DNA of 6,729 nucleotides, from positions 1 to 6,729 of the forward strand of contig DATDYQ010000073.1 in the NCBI GenBank assembly GCA_035288965.1. Reading direction: 5' to 3'. Shown in pieces: positions 1 through 5,349 of the stretch. Source of the DNA: DATDYQ01 sp035288965 (GTDB lineage Archaea > Nanobdellota > Nanobdellia > SCGC-AAA011-G17 > JAGVZF01). The translations under genes were made by a program, and so were the position numbers. Every line of letters begins with the position of its first letter. Position 1 is the first letter of the stretch. The notes beneath the pieces were generated by a model that was given only the letters and a program-made list of their open reading frames with translations, did not search any database and was not told the DNA's origin.

Positions 1-1317
1 TCAAATTATGAAGGTATAACTTTGTATCAAAGTCCAAACAATTTTATTAATAACAATACTGTAGAAAATCAATCATCTTATGGTATTTTACTAGCTTATT
101 ACTCAAGCGGAAATACTGTATCAAACAATACATTAAAGAAAAATCATCATGGTATTTACGCATACGGATTTAGCGGATATAATAGCATTACAGGAAATAT
201 TGTTATTAGTAATATTTATGGTATAAGATTTTATTCAGGTTCAGGTAATAATGTTATAACAAACAACAAGGTCTCTAGTAGTAAATATCCTGGGTTAACA
301 TTAGAAAGTTCCCCGCAACTTACAACAAACAACATAGTTAGCTTCAATACCTTTGATCATAACGCAGATGGAATTAAATTAATGAGCAGTCATAATAATA
401 TAATTAATAATAATACAATAACAAATAATGGTGCAGGTATATTAATTTACAACGATTGGTGGGAAAATGGGGATTCAAAAAATAATATCATTCAAGATAA
501 TTTCATAAATAACAGCGGGATTGTTATATCATATGGTAATGGAAATAAAATAATAAATAATATAATAAATAACATTGCAAGTTATAGCATTTGGACAGAA
601 AATTGTAACAATAACTTTACAAATAATATAGGCGATGGTCTACCTATTATCTATGCCAATTCTCAAACAAACATTTTAAATCAGAAAGTTGCTCTAATCT
701 TTCTATGCAATGCTCATGGAAGCACAATACAAAATGTGACTGTTAGAGGTTCATTAATAATGCAAAGTAATGGAATACTTTTAAAAGATACTAATAATAC
801 CCTAATCTCTGAATCAAATTCTTCAGGAAATCGTTATGGGGTATATCTTTCCAATAGTAATAATAACATTATCGCAAATAACTCGTTCTTTAACAATTCA
901 GAAGCAGGTGTTTCAATATTTTCAGGGACAAATAATATAATAACAAATAACAGGTTCATCAAAAATGGACTTTATAATTATGGCTACCCATTATATGTCA
1001 ATGCTTATGTAAATTCTGCTGGAAATATCTTTAATGTATCAAATTTAGGAAACTATTGGAATGATTTTGACCTAAATCTGGGTTATCCAACAAAATATAT
1101 TATAATTGATCCTATTGCAATAGATTACAGACCATTAAATGATGAAGATAACGATGGTTATCCAGCTTGGAATGAATGTAATGATAAAAACCCAAATCAG
1201 AATCCTAGTATTATAGAACAATGTAATGGTGTAGATGACAATTGTAATGGATTAATAGATGAAGTTTGTTCAAACTATAGACCTACAACAAGGGGTACAA
1301 AAATTGGTTCAGTGTAA
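1..1317 (+). CDS. NosD-like right-handed beta-helix surface protein with C-terminal MopE-type metal-binding module (5' end missing)
   Basis: The reading frame is open from base 1, so the true start lies before the window; 438 residues and the TAA stop are visible. Residues 1 to about 350 are tandem Asn-rich coils of the form GI.L..S..N.I.NN..., the signature of periplasmic copper-binding/carbohydrate-binding NosD-type parallel beta-helices. There are two blocks: one ends near residue 210 and a second starts at about 220 (NQKVALIFLCN). The segment GNYWNDF followed by IDYRPL (about 350-379) resembles the usual NosD terminal strand. Residues 381-423 form a MopE-like module: a DEDNDG acidic loop, NECND, NPNQNPS, ECNGVDDNCNG-like text and four Cys (393, 408, 415, 423). 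About a dozen N-x-S/T sequons suggest an exported, possibly N-glycosylated protein. The signal peptide and any other N-terminal domain are outside the window. Its ligand is unknown; NosD-like repeats are common in archaeal surface proteins unrelated to nitrous oxide reductase. Confidence 0.88.
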   Translation, partial: SNYEGITLYQSPNNFINNNTVENQSSYGILLAYYSSGNTVSNNTLKKNHHGIYAYGFSGYNSITGNIVISNIYGIRFYSGSGNNVITNNKVSSSKYPGLTLESSPQLTTNNIVSFNTFDHNADGIKLMSSHNNIINNNTITNNGAGILIYNDWWENGDSKNNIIQDNFINNSGIVISYGNGNKIINNIINNIASYSIWTENCNNNFTNNIGDGLPIIYANSQTNILNQKVALIFLCNAHGSTIQNVTVRGSLIMQSNGILLKDTNNTLISESNSSGNRYGVYLSNSNNNIIANNSFFNNSEAGVSIFSGTNNIITNNRFIKNGLYNYGYPLYVNAYVNSAGNIFNVSNLGNYWNDFDLNLGYPTKYIIIDPIAIDYRPLNDEDNDGYPAWNECNDKNPNQNPSIIEQCNGVDDNCNGLIDEVCSNYRPTTRGTKIGSV

Positions 1318-1331
1318 TTTTGGGAAGTTTT

Positions 1332-1356
1332 GAAAAGAAACCTTTGGTGTCTTTTC
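1332..1356 (+). other. Stem-loop in the 3' untranslated region of the beta-helix gene
   Basis: GAAAAGA (1332-1338) pairs with TCTTTTC (1350-1356). Inside it, after one A/G mismatch, ACC (1340-1342) pairs with GGT (1346-1348) around a TTT loop. The hairpin begins 15 bases after the stop codon. No long T-run follows directly; T-rich stretches flank it at 1318-1321 and 1328-1331. It may protect the mRNA 3' end or help termination. Archaeal terminators usually depend on T-runs rather than hairpins, so I do not call it a terminator. Confidence 0.4.
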
Positions 1357-1411
1357 CCTCTGTAAAAGTTTCTAGTAAAAATACTTCGTCTACCTTCTTT
1401 TATAAAGTAAC

Positions 1412-1431
1412 AACAAAAACTATATAAATAA
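1412..1431 (+). promoter_or_regulatory. Archaeal promoter of the SpoIIM-family gene (BRE/TATA box)
   Basis: TATATAAA at 1421-1428 is preceded by the purine-rich AACAAAAAC, a plausible BRE. The box centre is about 27 bases upstream of the ATG at 1452. That predicts transcription starting at or very near the start codon and therefore a leaderless mRNA. No Shine-Dalgarno sequence lies before the ATG. A second AT-rich stretch at 1434-1441 is too close to 1452 to serve as its TATA box. Confidence 0.65.
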
Positions 1432-1451
1432 AGTTATAAAAATCATACTTA

Positions 1452-2309
1452 ATGGTAATAGAATATTTAATGCGTCCGTTTAAGTTCGAGCATAAACCTT
1501 GGAAGATGTTTTTTCTTGGTGTTCTATATTCATCTATTGCTATTTTCCTAAGTTTATGGATCTTTAAGCGTTATTCATCTCTAGTCATGGTATTTCTTAC
1601 TGTTATAGCTTCTCTTCCCATAATGTTTAGAGCTTTAAAAATGGAAGAAAAAGCAGATATGCAAATAAACGAAGAAGGTAGATTAATGAAAGAACATGCC
1701 CATGTTATTACTTTCTTACTTTACTTATTCATGGGTTATTTAGTTGCTATGGCAATTTGGTTTATTGTTCTTCCAGCAGATACAGTTCAAACTTTATTTT
1801 CCTCTCAGCTAGAAACTATTGGTATAATAAATTCAAACATTCAAGGTAGTTTTATTTCCTCAACAAGTGTTTTCATGCAAATTTTATTAAATAATATAAA
1901 AGTCTTGATGTTCTGTATTTTTTTCGCTTTCTTCTATGGCGCAGGAGCATTGTTTATTCTAACGTGGAATGCTTCTGTTATCAGTGCAGCAATTGGCTCC
2001 TTATTCAAAAATAAAATAGCCGACATCGCAGCTGCAAATGGTGCGGTTAATTTGTTTAATTACTTTCATGTTTTTTCGTTTTCAATTTTAAGATATTCAA
2101 TTCATGGTATTCCAGAAATTGCAGCTTATTTTGTAGGTGCAATGGCCGGTGGTATTATAAGTGTAGCTATGATTAATCATGATATTGAGTCTGATAGATT
2201 TAAGAACATTATGATAGATGCTTTAGATTTAACATTGCTTGCTTTATTTATCTTAGTTGTAGCAGCTTTAATGGAAGTAACAATAACGCCTTTATTATTC
2301 TCAGCTTAA
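1452..2309 (+). CDS. SpoIIM/DUF95-family multi-pass membrane protein
   Basis: The protein has 285 residues and is strongly hydrophobic. Likely membrane segments lie near residues 18-38, 42-60, 84-107, 150-172, 219-241 and 255-280, with a charged loop at about 61-82 (ALKMEEKADM). Family marks of SpoIIM (stage II sporulation protein M, Pfam SpoIIM) are the NN-containing helix at 147-148 leading into a glycine-rich segment and WNASV (about 172-176), and the conserved HGIPE motif (His218 to Glu222) followed by a small-residue helix. In Bacillus, SpoIIM belongs to the DMP engulfment complex; archaeal homologues occur without sporulation, and their role is unknown, perhaps in membrane remodelling or transport. 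The ATG at 1452 is preferred because the TATA box fits it; Met7 (1470) is the alternative. The stop codon overlaps that of the convergent zinc-ribbon gene, so the two transcripts should overlap. Confidence 0.85.
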   Translation: MVIEYLMRPFKFEHKPWKMFFLGVLYSSIAIFLSLWIFKRYSSLVMVFLTVIASLPIMFRALKMEEKADMQINEEGRLMKEHAHVITFLLYLFMGYLVAMAIWFIVLPADTVQTLFSSQLETIGIINSNIQGSFISSTSVFMQILLNNIKVLMFCIFFAFFYGAGALFILTWNASVISAAIGSLFKNKIADIAAANGAVNLFNYFHVFSFSILRYSIHGIPEIAAYFVGAMAGGIISVAMINHDIESDRFKNIMIDALDLTLLALFILVVAALMEVTITPLLFSA

Positions 2310-2434
2310 GCTATCATATTCCAGCAAGCAAAACAAACCCAGTAATCTTTACCATACTTATCTTCTGGCATTAAAAAAGCTTCTTTCTTTAAAATCTCTT
2401 TCTTGCATCTACTGCATTTTATATTTTCTTCCAT
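2306..2434 (-). CDS. 42-residue zinc-ribbon (CxxC...CxxC) microprotein
   Basis: This short minus-strand frame starts at ATG 2434-2432 and ends at TAA 2308-2306. The product begins MEENIKCSRC and ends CFACWNMIA. It carries two CxxC knuckles, Cys7/Cys10 and Cys34/Cys37, 23 residues apart, which is the layout of a small zinc ribbon or rubredoxin-like fold. The residues between are charged and lysine-rich (KKEILKKEAF), and Trp32 and Trp38 flank the second knuckle. There is no membrane segment or signal, so it is probably cytoplasmic. Support for a real gene comes from the paired CxxC motifs, a TATA-like promoter at the correct distance (2455-2474) and a neat fit between its neighbours. The stop overlaps the stop of the SpoIIM-family gene within TTAA (2306-2309). 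Its function is unknown; binding of nucleic acid or protein would be usual for such ribbons. I do not recognise a named family. Confidence 0.78.
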   Translation of the reverse strand: MEENIKCSRCKKEILKKEAFLMPEDKYGKDYWVCFACWNMIA

Positions 2435-2454
2435 AGTATTAAAACATTAACAAA

Positions 2455-2474
2455 CTTTATTAATCTTTTCTTTA
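2455..2474 (-). promoter_or_regulatory. Promoter of the zinc-ribbon gene (copy 1 of a 20-base shared element)
   Basis: On the minus strand this reads as a purine-rich BRE-like stretch (AAAGAAAAGA) followed by the TATA-like box TTAATAAA (centre near 2459.5), about 25 bases before the ATG at 2434. It occupies -40 to -21 relative to the start codon. The same 20 bases occur at the same offset upstream of the protease gene (5275-5294). It begins only 5 bases beyond the protease stop codon, so the zinc-ribbon gene should have its own transcript even if read-through also occurs. Confidence 0.62.
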
Positions 2475-2479
2475 CCAAT

Positions 2480-5254
2480 CTAAGGTGTAGCTATATTCTT
2501 TCCCTTACCGCTTCCACTTACTAAACAGCTTCCATCAGATATACAAAGTCCATTTTTACATCCGCATGCGCTACATCTTTTTATTAAATTTCCATTAGAA
2601 TCACAATATAATGGTTTATTTAAGCTACATTGATTTAATTGACTTTCATCCGAGCAAACACCAATGTAAATAGTAACATTATTTGACACAGCAACATTAC
2701 CAACAAAATCATAAGCTTTAGCATAAATCATATTTTTTCCGAATGGATATTCAGTACCTAGATAATAACTATTACTATCCTCAGGGTTATATGCATATTC
2801 TACATTAAACGGAAGTGTAGCATCATTTTTATAGTATTCAATTTTATAAATTCCATTATTATCTGTAGCCTCTGTTCTTAATTCAACCCAAGAATATCTT
2901 TGATAAAATATTCCAGATTCTGGAAATGTTATAACAACTTCTGGTGGAATTAGGTCTATATTTTTTATATCACTATATAATATTCCAGAATATTTTATAT
3001 TTCCTAAAAGACCATATCTATATCCCGAAAGATCATATGCTTTAGCAATCACAAAAGAATTTCCATTTGGAAGATGTGTTGTATCTAAAACCGCTTGATA
3101 AGGAAAATCATCATCTGTAGCAAATTTAACTGTTTCATAATATGGATACCAAGGTAGATTAAATATGAAGTAGTAAAACTCTACTTTTTCAATTCCTGAT
3201 TCGTCATTGGCATTTGCTGTTATTGCAACAGTTCCGGAAATTTGAGCATTTTGTTCTGGAGATGTTATACTTATTGAAGGGTTAATAAAATCTGTTTTTG
3301 GTCCAAAGTTAATATCAACTGTAAGCGAATTTGGAGTTTTTGAAATTGTTTCTATAGTGGTACCAGTCAAAGGATCTAATAAGGTATTTCCAACAGGCAA
3401 TATGGCACCTTGCCAAGCATCACCAGAAGATTGGTTATCAACTGTAGCATCAATTAGTAAAGGATAACTATAATCATATTTATTGCTAAAATCATTAATC
3501 GCAGGCATATGAAATAAACTTCCTTCAAAAACACCTGTATCTAGTGCAAAACTATCAGAATCAAATCCTATTGGTTGACGATATTCTAAATATAAGTAAT
3601 TATTTTCAGATCTTTTAATTTTTAAAACTTGAAGATTATTTGTATTCACCTCTATAGGTTCAATGGTATAAACTCCATTTTGAGAGATAGTATCAATTGT
3701 TTTTATATTAGAATATTTCAACCACCCCATATAATCTTTATGAATTGCATTAAAATGTAAAATAACGCCACCACCCATTTCATCATATGGATCTCCATAT
3801 TCAATGTTTCTACATTCTTCATAAGCTAAAGAACTTCCATAACACTCATAAAAATTTGCATGGTTATTTCCAAAACCATGTCCTAATTCATGGCCAGCTG
3901 CTCCGAAATCCCCACTAGAATAAATTAAGGAGTTAATAGTAATTTGGGAAACAGACATTTGCACTTCTCCATCTTGGGTTAAAAGTGGATATTTACCTAC
4001 TGAGCTTAATCCTGCAATAAAAGAGTTACATAAGGTAGGTGCTACTATTATTAATCTAGAGTAATCATTAAAATTAACATCAAGGTCAACAGCCTTTATT
4101 GCTTCATTTATTATTAAACTAATATCACAATTATTTAATGTAATTGGTATTCTATACCATCCCAAAACATTTCCACTTAAACTTATTTGATTGTAAGAAT
4201 TTTCTTTATAATAATTATTCAATTTATTAAAGATAATATCTCTAACTTGTTCTATTGTTGGAATATTTTCATTGGTATCTTGAAAGTTAACTAAAACTAC
4301 TAAAGTTCTTTGATCTCCCACTAATTGCGGCAATAAATAATCTGGCCTTAAATTTAAATCTACATTAGTAATATCTCCTGTATAAACATTTACAGTTTTG
4401 GACTCATCATAATATCCGACCTTGCTCGCTTTAACATTATATGTTCCTTTAGGTAAACCTATATTTAATGGACTTAATCCTTTATAGATATCATCTAAAT
4501 AAATCTTAGCTAATGAAGGATTTGTTGTAATATATATTCCATTAAGTATTGGGGGCGGTGGAATTGTAGGTTTTATCTCTTTTATTACATTATAATCTTG
4601 ACTTTGGCTTGTTTGTTCTAAATCAATTCCACCAAACAGATCATTTACTCTAGTTGATCTTGTTCCATCAAAAATTAATTCATTATCTAATCTTAAACCC
4701 TTAACTTTAATTTTCATTCCAGAAATAAGATTATCTTTTAATCCAAAAGCGGGATGTAAATTAATAGTTTCTTTATTTTTAGTTATTAATTTATATTGGT
4801 TTTGACTAGTGTTCTGTTCAAAATTATCAAAATGCCAAACTTCTAAATAACCCTCAACTATATCTGTATTTTCAACACAATTTTTGCTCAAATCTTTTAT
4901 TTTATTTCTTTGTTCTTCTGTAAATGTTGAAAATAAAGCTGCTTCTGGATTATCATACATGGTTTTAATTAACAATTTCTTTCTTTCAGAAAAAAGATTT
5001 ATTTTCTTATCTTTTATTATCCCATTTGTCAAATCCTGTAAAGATGATGTTTCACTTAAGATTATTTTTCTATCTTTATCAAAAAGAAATTTTTCAACAG
5101 TTTCTTTTTGGCAATTTATCGTTTGTTGAGAAGGTGATTTCTTTAATAAATCATTATTACTAGAAAATAAAATTGTATATATAATTAAAATAAAAAGAAT
5201 AACAAAAGTAATAACTAAAATTATCTCTTTATTGTCTTTCCTCTTTTTACGCAT
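2480..5254 (-). CDS. Membrane-anchored metzincin protease (M11/gametolysin-like) with PEGA, Ig-like and Cys-rich domains
   Basis: The protein has 924 residues. A basic N-terminus (RKKRK) precedes one hydrophobic helix (about 11-30) with no clear cleavage site, so it is probably a signal anchor with the rest outside the cell. Residues 31-235 hold a possible pro-region with a small beta domain (about 130-200, GMKIKVKGLRL). A PPPP linker leads to a PEGA domain (about 238-302). The catalytic domain (about 310-520) carries HELGHGFGNNH (455-465), matching the metzincin HExxHxxGxxH: His455, His459 and His465 bind zinc and Glu456 is the base. Met493 in YDEMG fits the Met-turn. The pattern of zinc site, Met-turn and FNAIHKDYMGWL (501-512) resembles peptidase M11. 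Two Ig-like domains follow (about 659-760 and 770-866), then eight Cys between 867 and 910. Substrate unknown. The start at 5254 is supported by the promoter spacing. M6 or another metzincin family is possible, but all key residues are present. Confidence 0.9.
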   Translation of the reverse strand: MRKKRKDNKEIILVITFVILFILIIYTILFSSNNDLLKKSPSQQTINCQKETVEKFLFDKDRKIILSETSSLQDLTNGIIKDKKINLFSERKKLLIKTMYDNPEAALFSTFTEEQRNKIKDLSKNCVENTDIVEGYLEVWHFDNFEQNTSQNQYKLITKNKETINLHPAFGLKDNLISGMKIKVKGLRLDNELIFDGTRSTRVNDLFGGIDLEQTSQSQDYNVIKEIKPTIPPPPILNGIYITTNPSLAKIYLDDIYKGLSPLNIGLPKGTYNVKASKVGYYDESKTVNVYTGDITNVDLNLRPDYLLPQLVGDQRTLVVLVNFQDTNENIPTIEQVRDIIFNKLNNYYKENSYNQISLSGNVLGWYRIPITLNNCDISLIINEAIKAVDLDVNFNDYSRLIIVAPTLCNSFIAGLSSVGKYPLLTQDGEVQMSVSQITINSLIYSSGDFGAAGHELGHGFGNNHANFYECYGSSLAYEECRNIEYGDPYDEMGGGVILHFNAIHKDYMGWLKYSNIKTIDTISQNGVYTIEPIEVNTNNLQVLKIKRSENNYLYLEYRQPIGFDSDSFALDTGVFEGSLFHMPAINDFSNKYDYSYPLLIDATVDNQSSGDAWQGAILPVGNTLLDPLTGTTIETISKTPNSLTVDINFGPKTDFINPSISITSPEQNAQISGTVAITANANDESGIEKVEFYYFIFNLPWYPYYETVKFATDDDFPYQAVLDTTHLPNGNSFVIAKAYDLSGYRYGLLGNIKYSGILYSDIKNIDLIPPEVVITFPESGIFYQRYSWVELRTEATDNNGIYKIEYYKNDATLPFNVEYAYNPEDSNSYYLGTEYPFGKNMIYAKAYDFVGNVAVSNNVTIYIGVCSDESQLNQCSLNKPLYCDSNGNLIKRCSACGCKNGLCISDGSCLVSGSGKGKNIATP

Positions 5255-5274
5255 ATCGTTAATTGATTACCTAC

Positions 5275-5294
5275 CTTTATTAATCTTTTCTTTA
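5275..5294 (-). promoter_or_regulatory. Promoter of the protease gene (copy 2 of a 20-base shared element)
   Basis: This is identical base for base to 2455-2474 and at the same -40 to -21 offset from the ATG at 5254. On the minus strand the AAAGAAAAGA stretch would act as BRE and TTAATAAA (centre near 5279.5) as TATA box, predicting a leaderless transcript that starts at the ATG. Sequence on both sides of the 20 bases differs between the two copies. A GGTAGGT stretch follows it but lies too far (about 14 or more bases) from the ATG to be a good Shine-Dalgarno sequence. Confidence 0.62.
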
Positions 5295-5310
5295 ACTCTA
5301 TCTTAGTAGA

Positions 5311-5328
5311 AAAACAACCTTTATATAT
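5311..5328 (+). promoter_or_regulatory. Archaeal promoter of the radical SAM gene (BRE/TATA box)
   Basis: AAAACAACC (BRE-like) is followed by TTTATATA at 5320-5327, an excellent match to the archaeal TATA consensus. The box centre is about 26 bases upstream of the ATG at 5350, so the mRNA should be leaderless. No Shine-Dalgarno sequence is present. The box faces away from the protease promoter at 5275-5294, making a compact divergent promoter region of 95 bases. Confidence 0.7.
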
Positions 5329-5349
5329 TAAACTTAACAATAGTTTATT

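Noticed and set aside
22..24. TTG as the start codon of the beta-helix gene
   Set aside because: The same frame is open back to base 1 with beta-helix-like residues before the TTG, and no promoter or signal peptide is present here; the gene begins outside the window.
1..1317. Repeated AATAATA/AACAAT-type DNA as a tandem repeat or CRISPR-like array
   Set aside because: The repetition follows the coding frame (Asn-rich beta-helix coils), with no constant repeat unit or spacer length.
1318..1451. Possible small gene or RNA in the gap between the first two plus-strand genes
   Set aside because: No frame of useful length on either strand and no tRNA-like structure; only the hairpin and the promoter are supportable.
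4884..5129. Plus-strand open frame of 81 codons inside the protease gene
   Set aside because: It lies wholly antisense to a well-supported gene, has no promoter or recognisable motif, and its hydrophobic Phe/Leu/Ser-rich product is what the complement of AT-rich coding DNA gives.
5260..5269. TAATTGATTA imperfect palindrome in the divergent promoter region as an operator
   Set aside because: Only four-base arms in very AT-rich DNA; such matches are expected by chance and there is no second copy before the co-promoted zinc-ribbon gene.
5268..5277. AAAGGTAGGT-like Shine-Dalgarno sequence before the protease ATG (minus strand)
   Set aside because: It lies about 14-23 bases from the ATG, too far for normal use, and the TATA box spacing predicts that it is at or before the transcript start.
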